Of a stretch of 64,000 nt of DNA, positions 35,140-47,044 are shown in pieces. Numbering within the stretch: position 1 is the first letter of the stretch; each line of letters begins with the position of its first letter. The notes beneath the pieces are model-generated. The model searched no databases, was not told the DNA's origin, and worked only from the letters and a program-made list of their open reading frames with translations. Source of the stretch: Carex sylvatica. Its lineage: Eukaryota; Streptophyta; Magnoliopsida; Poales; Cyperaceae. The DNA is taken from contig CAXKVR010000256.1 in NCBI GenBank assembly GCA_964058845.1, positions 1 to 64,000 on the forward strand, written 5' to 3'. The position numbers and the translations under genes were made by a program.

Positions 35140-35847
35140 TTGACGTCTGAAAAGATAACTCTGTTTTCTCTCGCCTCTTCAAGAACACCAGCGCATCCTT
35201 CAAGAACTACACAATGCAATCATATTCTCAACCTCTCGAGATTAGCCTTCTTTGGCACCATGTTTTCTTGCACAAGCACTATCCAACCGGTATGGAGGAC
35301 TCACTGCCCAGTGGCGCCTAATTATTGTTCCAGCTGGTCTTTTGCTAAGAACCCCTTATTGGATTTGGAAAATGAGATCTTGTTTGATGCTCAATTTTGG
35401 GAGGAACCGTATGGGGTATGGATAAACCCTTGGCAGTGCCACGAGAAAGTTCATCAGGTCCCTGCCATCATAAGAGCTTTGATAGAAATTAGAGATTTTT
35501 CGATTGATTTTTGGCATCCAAAATATTTCCTCCAAGCATCCACTGGCATGGGGACGTTGGTGGCAATATCTCCACATAACTCAACAGGAGAAAACCAAGG
35601 TAGTGTGAGGATGTGGATTGACTGTCCAAACATGAATTTAATCTCGGAAATCCTCATTGTCAACAGGAAAAGAGTATGGTCTCTATGTCAGATGGACATT
35701 CTGAATTTGTTGCCATTACCGGAAGAAGGGGACTCTCTGGAACCACCGTCAATCAGCTACTACGCCTCCTGCTGGGCTCATGGGTTTCATGATCGCATAC
35801 ACTCCATGCTGGAGATTACACCCACTCTGTTTCTCATCTCCAAGTAA
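35140..35847 (+). CDS. Unrecognised 235-residue ORF, possibly retroelement-derived
   Basis: An uninterrupted frame of 235 codons in otherwise stop-rich DNA. No family is recognised with confidence. The middle (WQCHEKVHQVPAIIRALIEI and RMWIDCPNMNLISEILI) is well-formed protein with regular hydrophobic spacing. No signal peptide or membrane segment is obvious. It lies 650 bp upstream of a LINE in the same direction, so it could be a 5' ORF of that element or of an older one. The true start could be a later Met, such as the one within FFGTMF. A host gene is possible but nothing supports it. Confidence 0.4.
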   Translation: MTSEKITLFSLASSRTPAHPSRTTQCNHILNLSRLAFFGTMFSCTSTIQPVWRTHCPVAPNYCSSWSFAKNPLLDLENEILFDAQFWEEPYGVWINPWQCHEKVHQVPAIIRALIEIRDFSIDFWHPKYFLQASTGMGTLVAISPHNSTGENQGSVRMWIDCPNMNLISEILIVNRKRVWSLCQMDILNLLPLPEEGDSLEPPSISYYASCWAHGFHDRIHSMLEITPTLFLISK

Positions 35848-36493
35848 AAACCCAGATAGGAGAGGAGCTTCGGTGGCGCATTTGACGGCACATGGGTTTG
35901 GTGCAGAGATTTAGGGTTTACACCAGGTTTATGAAAGAATTTCAATAAAAGTTTGGCAGAGTACGTTCATGTCTCCTCTGTATCACGTGGGATTGCCAAA
36001 AAAAAAAGTCTTTAATGATGCCACCAAATGATGCCACCTGTCCCTCTGAGCTCTTAATAACTCATCAAAGGGCCTCAAATAATCCTACCATTGCACCATC
36101 TTCCGGGCGTGCTCTCCAAACAAGACAACCCCTGCAAAAGAGCACAGAAAGGCAGAGTACATTCTGCCAAATTATGAGAGGTATATCAGCATAGAACAGA
36201 GTGTCTGGGATGCGTGTCAAATTTATACACGTCAAGCCAAAAACCATCACCCCGCCCCCAGTACATATACCCAATCAATACTGCAGAAAAGAATCTTCCA
36301 ACAAAAAGATACCTATTCCCTTAAATCAAATACCCCTGAATTAAATCCCAATCCACTAATACAACAACAGTGTGACGTAAAGCCCTACTCTTCATTCTTC
36401 TTTAAAAAATCGAACCAAAACCCCTACTTTCCATTCTCACTTCATCTATTTCTCATCTTTCTCTCATCTAACCCTGATAAAAACCCAACCAAA
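35848..36493. other. Spacer between the 35.1-kb ORF and LINE ORF1
   Basis: No coding signal. Probably includes the 5'-UTR of the LINE, since LINE ORF1 opens at 36494. Confidence 0.4.
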
Positions 36494-37511
36494 ATGGAAA
36501 GTCTATCTGAAGCAGTTGAGGCTCTAATACAGAGGTTTGCTGGCCTCCAAACAGAAGAAGCTCTTCCAGTCAAAGTTAGGGTACCAACGCATGCAACAGC
36601 TAGCACAGACTGGACCAGGTGCCTCCTCGCGAAGGTTTGGACGAATTGCACCATCCAGGTCCCAGCCATCATTGACAACATGCTTAGGGCCTGGGAGGTG
36701 GGCCCGACTACCACTCTAAAATCGGTTGCGAAGAATTACTACATTGTGGAATTTGATTCGTGTTTGGATTTATCCCTAGTTCTCAATGGAGGCCCTTGGA
36801 CATTCCAATGAGACCTCGTAACCTTGAAAGTAGGCTCACAGTCAGACTTGGCACCCAATTTTATAACACACGCTGATGTATGGGTTCAGTTTTACAATAT
36901 TTTGATGAACTCTCTGAATGATGAAAGGGTTCTGATCATGGCTAGAGAAATTGGTGTGCCTGTTACCAATCCGGTCGAAGGTTTTGTAAGTGAAAAAAGA
37001 TTTGTCAAAGTCAGATTGCATGTGAATGCAGACAAACCAGTCAAAGAAGATGTCGTGTTGGACCATCCGACTCTGGAGGACTTGCAGATATTGCGGGCTA
37101 ATTGGGCACGATATGGCATCTTGCCCGGATCATATGTGTGTAAGCATGATTCTCTCCAACCCAACCCAGGAAGGCAGCTTCAATAAATCTGAAGTTGTGG
37201 CACCAAAATTTGGTGCATGGATAACTAACCCGGCTAAGCTTCCTCTACAGGACCATGACTCAATGGGCCGCTAGAATAAGAGTCATGTCTTTCAAGGCCC
37301 AAATGTCTATGTGGACCACCATAACAAGAGAATATCCTCTCAATTGAGAAACCAACAACCAAACACACCATCGCCTCCCCTGTCTATGCAAGTGGTCAAT
37401 GTGGAAGTCAAACAGAACCATGACTATCTCCTCAACCAAACTGAATCCTCATCTCCTCTACTCAAAAAGTCCAAGCCAGCAAGGTACATATTGCCGGTAC
37501 AAGATATATGA
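36494..37511 (+). pseudogene. LINE ORF1: DUF4283 domain and zinc knuckle
   Basis: 36494-36811 encodes a DUF4283-like domain ending in VLNGGPWTF. It is broken by TGA at 36809, then continues in frame (WVQFYNIL, IGVPVTNP, RFVKVRLHV). After a frameshift a knuckle CRYCGLIGHDMASC follows at about 37077-37118. DUF4283 with a CCHC knuckle is the usual ORF1 product of plant L1 elements and binds element RNA. Confidence 0.75.
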
Positions 37512-37557
37512 GAATAATGTCATGAAATTATCGGGGTAACGGAGGCACGACAATGTC

Positions 37558-38064
37558 CATGTTAAGTCGGTACCTTCGTTGCACAAGGGCACAAATAGTT
37601 TTCGTCTTTGAAACTAGATGTGGTGTAAAAATAGCGGAAAAAGGTTAATCTCTATGCCATTGTGTAATCATGTAGTTGTATCATCAAAAGGAAAGTCGGG
37701 TGGTCTTTGGTTAATTTGGAGTGATGATTTTAGTGTGACGGTAAGAGAAAAATCAAAGCATTTGATAGTGGTAGAGTTTAAAACAAAGGTGCAAGGGGAA
37801 TCTTGGTTACTGGTTTGTGTATATGGGGACCCTTCTAGAAAGGATAACCCGGTTGTTTGGGATGAAATTAGAGATCACATAAGGAGGTGGGAACTCCCTA
37901 CATGTCTTATTGGTGACTTTAATGCTATTACATCCCTATCCGAGAAGCATAGTGGTTGTTCTAAATTTAGTGCACCTCATGTGGCGTTTAGAGCATGGGT
38001 GTCGGATACGAGTTTGATTGACTTGGGATACCTTGGTCCGGCATACACATGGTCAAACAAATAA
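37558..38064 (+). pseudogene. LINE ORF2: endonuclease domain
   Basis: Shows GGLWLIWSDDF, LVCVYGDPSR, LIGDFNAI and LIDLGYLGPAYTWSN, the exonuclease-endonuclease-phosphatase fold of LINE ORF2. The N-terminal part is damaged, and a TAA follows TWSNK. Confidence 0.8.
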
Positions 38065-38479
38065 CCCGGCCAAGAAAATATCTCTCAAAGGTTGGATAGG
38101 GCAATGGCATCAATGAATTAGTTACAAAAATTTCCCGAGACAGCCGTGTTTCATCTACCAAGGTTCAATAGCAATCATTTGCCAATACTCCTTTGAACTG
38201 ACCCAAAGAATGTTAGATAGAGGCCTCAGTTCAGGTGTGAGAAATGGTGGCATCTAAAGGAGGGTTTTCAAGAGGTTTGTGTAAATGAAGTAGAAAATAG
38301 GGGTTCTGATTGGGAGCAGACAAGGCGCAGTTTCAAAAAGGAGGTCAAAGAGTGGGTGGGAAAAGATGTCTCACCAGACTCCATGCTGAAAAAGATAGAA
38401 AGTGATATGCTTCTATTAAATTATTCTTTGCCGACTGTAGAAGTAGCACAAAAAGAGCTAGAACTTCAAATGGAAAACA

Positions 38480-40420
38480 AAAATCCTACTCATGCATGAA
38501 CTGTTCTGGCAACAGAGATCAGGAATCAACTGGATGGCTGAGGGGGATTGCAATTCTAGATTTTTTCATGCTACTGCAGTTGCAAGAAAGAGGAGAAATA
38601 CCATCAGGGCAGTTCAGTTACAAGATGGAACTTGGGAAACAAGTGAAAAGGGTATTAGAAGGGCTTTTCAGGACATTTCGGGGAAATCTATAAGGGCTCT
38701 CATGTCATCCCGATATGGCAGGCTTTTCCACAATACCTTCTAAATAATCTACCAAAAATTCCTACCTTCGTTCATCCGGCCTTAATAGAACATCGTGTAG
38801 AAGCAGAAGTCTATAAACTATTGATGTCGTTGGGCTCGGATAAGGCACCGGGCCCAGATGGTTTTAATGCGAAAATAGTGCAACAAAATTGGGCTGTGTT
38901 TAAAGGGCCTATAATGGCGGAAGTAAAGGAACTTTTGAGAAGGGCCAAATGAAGTCATATATCTCCAGATCCAATTTGGTGTTGATACCAAATAGTGAAT
39001 CTGAGCCCATGTGACAGAATATAGGCACATCTCCATCTGTAATTTGATCTACAAGTTGATATCCAAACTCATCTCCTCCAGACTAAAACCGTTCATGCCT
39101 ACCCTAATCTCATATGCTCAGACCGCTTTTGTGCCTGGCAGGGAGATCTCTGAAAATATAGTGATTCTCAGAGAAGTACTTCACTCCTTTGCTCAGCCGA
39201 CCTACAAGAATAAGGGATTTTGTCTAAAGCTCGACCTCTCCAAAGCTTTTAACATAATGAATTGGGAATACTTGAGATCGATTCTATGGTTGTACGGATT
39301 CTCGGAAGAAATGATAAACTGGTTGATAGCTTGTGTAACCTCTGCGGAATTTTCAATCATTGTCAATGGACGGAGAGATCGATACTTCAAACCAAAGAGT
39401 AGGCTGAGGCAGGGTTGTGCACTCTCACTGTGTCTTTTCATTCTGGGAATGGATCTTCTCTCAAGGGATTTGAAGTACTTCACACAGGAAGGGCTTCTTA
39501 GAGGAGTCAAGGTCGCCCCGTCTGCACCTCCATTGACAAATTGTCTATATGCAGATGATCTCCTCCTCTTTGGGGCTGCTTCCATTCAAGAGGCACATAA
39601 TTTGTTGGGCATACTCAAAGCCTTCTCAGCGGTATCAGGTCAGCAAGTGGGGCCAGACAAGAGTCACATATGGTACAGCAAGTGTGTTTTGATTCAGAAG
39701 GAATTCAACCTCTCGAATCTATTTTGGGTTCCATTCAATTTCTCTTCAGTCAAGTACCTTGGAGCTGTTATTGAGTAAAATGCGGGAGCATATGACTATC
39801 TGGTGGATAAAGTGGTCTCTCGGCTACAAACATGGAAGGGACGCCTACTTTCACAAGCAGGCCGTCTAGTCTTGATCAAATCAGTGCTGATTGCTCTGCC
39901 TCTCTACCACATGGCCACTGTTAATTTACCAAAGAGGGTCATTAAGGTAATTTCTTCACACATCATGAGGTTCTTTTGGGGGAAATGGGATGAGGGGAGA
40001 TACATGGCCTATGCAGCTTAGTGCAAAATTGAAATTCCAATGAATTTGGGAGGATTGGGGGTAAAGGACCTCTATGCAATTAACAATGCATTGGTAATGA
40101 AGTTTTTGTGGAAAATTGCATCACAAGGGGATGCTCAGTGGGTGTTGATACTAAAGGCAAAATATCTACCAAGAAGTAGTATATGGCAGTCTAGAATAAC
40201 ATATAAATGCTCTCTATTTTGGAAATCTATAATGCAACAGAGGCAAGTCTTGCTACTATTGATCAAATGGGTAGTGGGGGATGGTACTACATGCTCAATG
40301 TTTGTACAGCCGTGGTTCCAGGGATCAATGAACTTATGACCCACAAAATAAAGTACAACAGCTTCTTATGGTTAGTGACTTGGTTTTGGAATCTGGGCAG
40401 TGGGATATTAACAGGTTAAC
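38480..40420 (+). pseudogene. LINE ORF2: reverse transcriptase
   Basis: Motifs in order: WMAEGDCNSRFFH, SDKAPGPDGFN (about 38835), ISICNLIYKLISKLISSRLK, CLKLDLSKAFN, RLRQGCALS, and the catalytic LYADDLLLFG near 39544-39573, then VKYLGAVIE. Frames change at least twice, and stops occur at 38743, 38952 and 39776. Confidence 0.85.
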
Positions 40421-40714
40421 CCAATTTTTTTTGTATCAAAATTCTCTAACAATAGTCTCAACAGTACTGCCACCAACTACGGATGTTGGTAGAAACAGAT
40501 TCATTTTTGAGGGATCAGCAGATGGGAGTTTCTCAGTGAAAATGGCATATAAGTCGATTAAGAGCTGGGATGGAGACTTGGGATCGGCTGACAAGAGAAT
40601 GTGGCAAAAAATTTGGAAGGAAGGAGATGTACAACCAAGAGTCCGATTGCATGTCAGGAAGTTGCTAAATAATGTTTTGCCTCTATCAAAGATAATTAGC
40701 AGCAGAATAGGAAG

Positions 40715-41494
40715 ATGGGGGGTCAGAATGTGCTTCCTGTGGGGAAGAGGGGAGGCACACAGAAGAAAAACATTATTGGAGTGAGCAAATGGGCAATATG
40801 GAGACTAATAGACCACTTCACAGAAGAAAATTGGAGTGATTTCATGAACACAACATGGGCCTTGTGGAGATGCCGAAACAATAGAGCATATTATGGTGAG
40901 GAGCCTACTATAGAGAAATTTCATAAATACTTTCAAAGTATCACAAATGAGGCAAAAGTGGCAGCTACTTGCAAAATGAGCAAAGTCATTGCCTGCCCAA
41001 ATCAGAACTCTATAGAGGAGATGCAAAGATGTAGGTACACAGTGTTTGTTGATGGTTCATGGTTGAGAGAATGGGTAGGAGAAATTGGGTATGTCATTAT
41101 AGAAGGCCATGTACTGATATCATATCACACATTACCGGTACAAACATGTAGTGCCATCCTTGTTGAGGCTCAAGCTCTCCTGAAGGCTATAAGGCAGGTC
41201 ATAGCCCTTGGAATCCACTCTTGCGTATTCTACTCAAATTGCCAACTACTAATCAAATGGTGTATGGCTATAGGCCCCCCAATTGAAGCTGACTGGATTG
41301 TGGCTAAGGAATGTTATCAATTATGGAGGACCCTAAAGTTGAATAGGGGCATGCTTTGTTTTCATGTACCTCGCTACCAAAATGAAATGGCAGAAAACTT
41401 GGCACGATTGGGAAGCACACAGGGATGGGAATATACTGGTTACACGTTTCCAATGTTTCATCACTCTGTTCTACCTGACTCTACAAATGTTTGA
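40715..41494 (+). pseudogene. LINE ORF2: RNase H domain
   Basis: Shows VFVDGSW (first acidic residue), VEAQALLKAI (second), YSNCQLLIKW (Asn at the usual Asp) and AENLARLG at the end. The frame from 40715 to 41494 is open, but the changed catalytic residue suggests loss of activity. Confidence 0.75.
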
Positions 41495-41674
41495 AGGATT
41501 AGGATAGATAGAGTAGGAAAAAGTAACGAATGTTTTCAATATTTTCTTTTCAAATGGTTTCTGAGTATGAAAAATGTTGTTTAGAAGCATATCTTTGTAA
41601 AACCTGGTCTCTTGAAGAGGTCCGTATCAGTAAAGCTTTGCCTAAGGGCTTTTGATGCAAAAAAAAAGTGGTTT

Positions 41675-41870
41675 GGAATTTGAATCACCATAGGGGGCTT
41701 TTAGATTTTGAGATTCGTGCCAAGTTAAAAGGAACGGTTCAGATCTAGTAATTATAAAAGATTCCCTTATCATGTATTGGAGAGGATGTGAATTTATTAA
41801 TACAGGGCAGAAATTGAGATCGGTAGATAGAAATACAAGAAGGTATGCATTCTGTTGACGCGTTATTTTA
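41675..41870. repeat. Dispersed repeat, copy 1
   Basis: Homologous to 54920-55095. Shared blocks are tttggaatt, tttgagattc-tgccaagttaaaa, aacggt and ttccttatca-gta-tggagaggat. No coding sequence. It forms the 3' flank of the LINE. Confidence 0.65.
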
Positions 41871-42369
41871 TTTTTGAATTAGTTTTGACTTGGTTTATTG
41901 ACATGTTCTTTTGCCAAAAATTTTATAAATACCCAAAATTAATAACAAATTATGGATTCTAACCTGTTTTTCAATGTATTTCAAAAACTATCCAACCCGG
42001 TGCTCCAATAACCGGAAATAGGTAACCTTCCGGTGCTCCAGTTCTCAGACCCATTGAAATTGCACGATTAATGGTTAACCGAAAGAATTAAAAGTGTCTG
42101 GTTATTGATTAACCGGACCAAGAAACTGGTTATTGGTTAATCAGAAAGATGGTGGGGGTCACGGACGCGCGAGCTGGGGTGTGGACGCGTGGCGTGGGGA
42201 TTGTTGGCTCGTGGGGGGTTAATGTGGATGCGTGGGGTGGATTTTGTTTATATAGGAGCTGCGTTATGGGTTAGAAAGAGTTGGCGTGGGTGGAGGCTAT
42301 TGCTGCAGAGGAAGGAAAAGGCAGAAGAAGAGAGGCTCTGTGCAGCATCAGGTTTAATTTTATTTTATT

Positions 42370-43110
42370 TAGTATTAAAGTAGTTTATAATACTGATTAG
42401 AATAGTTTAGAATATTGATTAGATTGTTTAGAATTATTTGGAATATTATTTAGATTGTTTGAAAAATTATGATAGTATTATTTGGAATATATTTGAAATA
42501 TTTATTTGGAAAATTATTAGAATAGTTATTTAGAATATTATTTGGAAATAATAAAACTAACTTCTTAGAACCGTGAATAACAAAAATGCATGTCTAATAT
42601 GCCAATGCATGCCTCTGTGCCATGAAGTGAAATTGAAAAATAGTTTACAGTAATTTGTAAAGTTTCAAAATGGTTTAGAGTAATTTGTAAAATTCCAAAA
42701 TGATAAAAAAATAATTTAGAAAGTTGTAAAATAGTGTAGAATAATTTAGAAAATTTTAAGATGGTGCCCAAATAATTTAGAAAGTTCTAAAATAGTCTAG
42801 AATAATTTAGAAAGTTCTAAAATAGTTTAGAGTAATTTGTAAAATTTTAAAATGGTTAAGAATAATGTTGAGAACTCCAAAATGATGTCTGAATAATTTA
42901 GAAAATTCAAAAATAGTGTAGAATAATTTAGACAATTCGAAATTATTGTCCGAATAATTTAGAAAATTGCAAAATGGTGTAAAATAGTTTAGAAAGTTGC
43001 AAATTGATTCCGAAACAATTTACAATAATTTAGGTAATCTAAATTGGTTTAGAAATAATTAGAAAAATACAAAATGGTTTAGATTAGTTTAAATTTTTCG
43101 AAAACAATGA
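42370..43110. repeat. Degenerate tandem repeat array in the Mutator-like element
   Basis: About 700 bp built from drifting copies of 'aataatttagaaa' and 'ttctaaaatagttta'. It lies immediately upstream of the PMD start codon at 43125. Confidence 0.75.
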
Positions 43111-43124
43111 ATTAACTTTGTAGC

Positions 43125-46100
43125 ATGGCAGACGAAATCAATGATGAAGTAGATATGGCGCCAAATACTTTTAGTAATCTGTTGTGGATACCGCACAACT
43201 ATCATAGGGTGTGTCAGGCTTCTCAGGAGGTAAGCATTTACTTATTTCTTTTTTTCCTGACTTGTTCAGAAATATCATCCAGTTTTAATTTCTAATTATA
43301 AACGTGAAGCACTACCGTTGCCAAACAGTGTACCACGTTGCATACACGTCATTTTTGATTCGATTGAGTTTATACCAGATTGCAGTCATGCCTCATAAAA
43401 AAATCGATGCTGCGCTGATACACAGACTTGTGGAGGGGTGGCGTCCTTAGACGCACACCTTTCATCTTCTATTTGGAGAGATGACAGGTATTAACAACAA
43501 AACTACTTAAAATAAATATGTTCTTTGTGATAATTTACTGACAATTCAAATGAAGAAATTTATATTTTTTTATTTGATAAATTACAGTTATGTTGGAGGG
43601 CGTGAGTTGTTTGTGGGGTTTGCCCATTACAGGAGTCCAGGTGACAGGGAGTACAGATGGGAGGATTGCAAAAGGCCGGCTCTTCGAATTATTAGGGATC
43701 AAAGAGCATGAGCAGAGTGAACTTATCAAAAAATAAGGGTCTGAGGGAAATGAGAAAACAATGGAGTCAACTTTTCTGAAATATAAGTTTCGTGAATGAT
43801 TTCAGACGCTACCGGCAGATCGCGATGATCAAAAGCTGAAGTGGTTAGTATTATATATATATACCAATTTATTCGTGCTTTAGCCTATCAACAATGTACT
43901 CATATTGTATTGAATTTTACTAGGTATACCCGTGCATATATCTTGGATCTGATGTCATCCAGTTTGTTCGTGGACAGTGGTGAAGACGGGATACCGCTGT
44001 GGTATCTCGATCTAGTTGTGGATTTGGACCAGCCAGTATAGTACAATTGGGGTGGAGTGGTTCTTGCATATCTGTATCAACATCTATGTGTCGCTACCAA
44101 GCCCGGGAGAGGATCTATGCATGGTTCGGTGATGCTTCTGCAGCACTGGTTGTGAACCCATTTTCCAGTTCACCGGCCTGAGACTCAAACTAAAAACTGG
44201 AAACCTGCCTGGGGGGCTCCAACACTTGATACATGCGCATCTTTTGCATACAAATGGTGTGGTCCACACAAGTACAACGCATCCTTCCACTTCAAGACCC
44301 AGGGTGCACGTATCAGGGCCAGTTTCAGAGTTTGACGAAGGATCGTGTGAATTGAGAGCCGTATGGAAGGGTCTACAACAAGCTTCCGACAGTGACTCAA
44401 GAGGAAAGGGTATGTTTCAATCAAGTTATTATTTAGTTATATGTCACTGTATTTATAAATTATAACTCACATTTTTACTAAATTTATCAGCCCTACTACT
44501 TGTATCGCGGTCCACTGATATTTTATTGGATCATTGAGCATACTTATCCGGATCGCTGCATGCGGCAATTCAGATTGTTTCAAGAGATTTTGGTGCCAGA
44601 TCTACTGAATAGGCACACGTACGTTGAGTTGCACAAGTAAGGTTTACTCACTGTTATTTTCCTTATTTATATTAGTTAACTTTGGGTGTTAAGTTGTTAT
44701 AAAATTATGAACAGGTTGATGTTGGGCTCAAAAAAGAACGAGTCCTGGGCCACAAGACACGTGTCATATATTCAGTTGGCTACTGCATATGAGGCGCAAG
44801 TAATCATAGAAGGTCGCTCATTTGACCAAAACGACCTTCCACGTTATTGCAAGTGGTACCAGAAGAGATGTATGGCATCTGTCTATCTGTTTAATCAGCA
44901 CGTGGAAGGAATGGATCGTACGATGCAGCTCCCCAGAGAAGAGCATGGGCTGAGTGGACACATTCCCCACGGACCACTTGTCACTCGAACTGTAAATATT
45001 TTTAATTGCTATTCTCGTTGATTCAGTTATTTAAAACTCATAATTGCTAAAATTAAAACTGTTTGTGTACAGACATTGACTGGGATTGGAGAGTTGGCGC
45101 ACGGCGTCAAGATGTTCTTCACCAAGGGGTGGCGAAAGATTGGTAAAAAACTAATGTGGACAGGCTGGCATCTCTGCTGTGATACAGGTTACGGTCCACG
45201 TGTGCAGCAATTGATGGATGAAGTGGAGGCTCTGGAAAACTGGGAAGCTGTCCCATCGGACGAGCCTACTCCTATTGGGGTGTATCCATATCCAGATCCG
45301 CCTAGATTCGAAGGCCCAGATCCTTTTAAGGATTGGTTATACGACGGCACCGAATGGAGAAGGTACATCCACCAAGAAGCATTTGCACCGATAAATCCAC
45401 CGCATCTAGCCACAGACCCCGGACAGGTAATTTTGCAGCATGGCTTAAAAAAATTTATTTGTAAACCACAACTTATCAAACTAACCTCTAATTATAGGTA
45501 TCTCAGGATCAGGGGACGCAAGCTTGGCATTCGGACAGCCTTTTCCAGACGCATGGGCCGAGTTACGGCCTTGATCTCGGACAGGTATGTGCTTCGTTCA
45601 GAAGAAGTATTTTTTTATGAATTACATGTATTTTTTTAGGAATTAAAACAGTGTACAAATTGCATGTCAATAAGGATCAGAGTGGACACAATTCGTCTTG
45701 GGCGGATTATCAGGAGCAGGGAATAGGCACACGCACCTTTGATGATTTTTTGGATACGTAGAATCAAGAGGCTGTGGATTATGTACAACGAGCATCTATC
45801 GATACTTTTCAGCATGAGCGTGAGGTTCAGATGACTAGTTGACTTCTCGGAGGGCCATCTGTAGGTACTGGTGATGCAGGTCAGCTTCACTTTTTTCTCT
45901 TTTTTCCTAACTTTGGGTGTCATAATAAAATAGTAATGCAACATAATAAAATGCAGGGGTATCGACATCTCATCCACCTGGTGGAGACATAGGGGCATCC
46001 ATATCTCATTCACTTGATGAGACTCCACGTCCATCTGAGGGTAGCCAAGAAGAATAACCGTTAGGAAGGGGTCACAGGAAATGCCATTGGAGACAGCGCT

Positions 46101-46141
46101 TCTCGCATGCAGATTATCCCGATCACATTCCCGGCCGTTGA
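43125..46141 (+). pseudogene. Plant-mobile-domain (PMD/MAIN-like) gene, decayed
   Basis: Exons can be followed from the ATG at 43125: 43125-43229, 43379-43487, 43588-43843, from 43924 on, and later ones around 44.3-44.6, 44.71-44.99, 45.07-45.43 and 45.5-46.1 kb. The PMD signature is LVEGWRP-stop-THTFHLLFGEMT then GLPITGVQVTG, where the usual WRPETHTFH has TAG for GAG. Further conserved parts are YLYQHLCVAT and FYWIIEHTYPDRCMRQF, followed by the C-terminal YVELHK. At least six in-frame stops are present, several of them TAG for CAG or TGA for TGG. PMD proteins are often carried by Mutator-like and gypsy elements; their cellular relatives (MAIN, MAIL1) act in silencing and genome stability. 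Confidence 0.8.
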
Positions 46142-46479
46142 TCTTATCTTTTATCTATTTCATATTTTATTATGTTTTATGTTTTATTATATTTCATGTT
46201 TTATTATGTTATATTTCATATTTTATTATGTTTTATGTTTTATGTTTTATTATATTTCATGTTTTATTATGTTTTAGTTTTTAGTTTTGGGTTGAGCTAC
46301 CTATTATGATAGTATTTATACATTAAAAAAATTTAAAATTACACAACAAACAAAAAAACAAAAAACATGACGACGTGATTTAAAAATAATAAAAATACGG
46401 TTGCTATTGTTCATCCTACAAAATAACAAGAAACATCTTATATAATATAAAAGAATAAAACAAAAAAAAATTACGGTTG
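46142..46479. repeat. AT-rich 'ttttattatgttttatg' low-complexity stretch
   Basis: 46142-46290 consists of short drifting repeats of ttttattatgttttatg and ttatatttcatg. The remainder is AT-rich. It separates the convergent plus- and minus-strand genes of the Mutator-like element. Confidence 0.6.
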
Positions 46480-46805
46480 CTATTTCTTAGCAGCCGGCTT
46501 CTTACCAACTGACTTCTTACCAGTAGTCTTCTTAGCAGCTGGCTTCTGATTAGTGGCACCCGATGATGTGCTCGCCTTATCAGTATAAGTACACGGAACA
46601 AACTCATCGTCTGGTGTTGGAGTGTTTTCATCAAAAAAAAAAAATTCACGTATAGATTTTCAACAAAGTCATCGTCTGAAAGGGGGGGATTTTCAGTAGG
46701 TAATTGGATACCAACTCTTTTCAAAAGAAGTATTTCTTTACAGTGACATTTGGCATCCTCAGTACCTCTTTTGTCATTGTCCATCATGTTCAACAAAGAA
46801 ATCAA
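46480..46805 (-). pseudogene. Small acidic-then-basic ORF in the Mutator-like element
   Basis: Frame from 46805 (MMDNDKRGTEDAKCHC, LPTENPPLSDDDFVENL). A T-rich stretch at about 46630-46642 (A-run on the plus strand) then shifts the frame. The other frame continues ENTPTPDDEFVPCTYT and ends in four Lys-rich words (KPAAKKTTGKK, SVGKKPAAKK) before TAG at 46480. The tail resembles histone H1 or high-mobility tails only in composition. Function unknown. Confidence 0.45.
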
Positions 46806-47044
46806 ACATAGACTAATTGTACAGTAAACATAGACTGATTGTAAAGTAATGAATACTACAATCCTGTTTCAACATAAAATGCTAAAACATGAATATAATC
46901 ATAACATAAAATAATACAACACATTTACATTAAAATAATACAACATATAATCCAGATACTACAAACCAGTACAATGATACAATTACATAAAATTATACAA
47001 ACCAGTACAGTTCATAAAATACAACGATACAAAAAAAAAACAGG

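Larger units (their letters stand above)
36494..41669 (+). mobile_element. Degenerate L1-type LINE
   Basis: Reads ORF1 (DUF4283 and CCHC knuckle), endonuclease, reverse transcriptase, RVT zinc-binding region and RNase H, in the order of plant L1 elements, ending at a short A-run (41661-41669). Stops and frameshifts occur throughout. The 5' end is not defined and no clear target duplication was found. Confidence 0.85.

Noticed and set aside
35140..36490. Extending the LINE to 34.9 kb on the basis of ggtttgaaat / ggtttggaat flanks
   Set aside because: The match is short and imperfect and the sequence is simple; not enough to call a target duplication.
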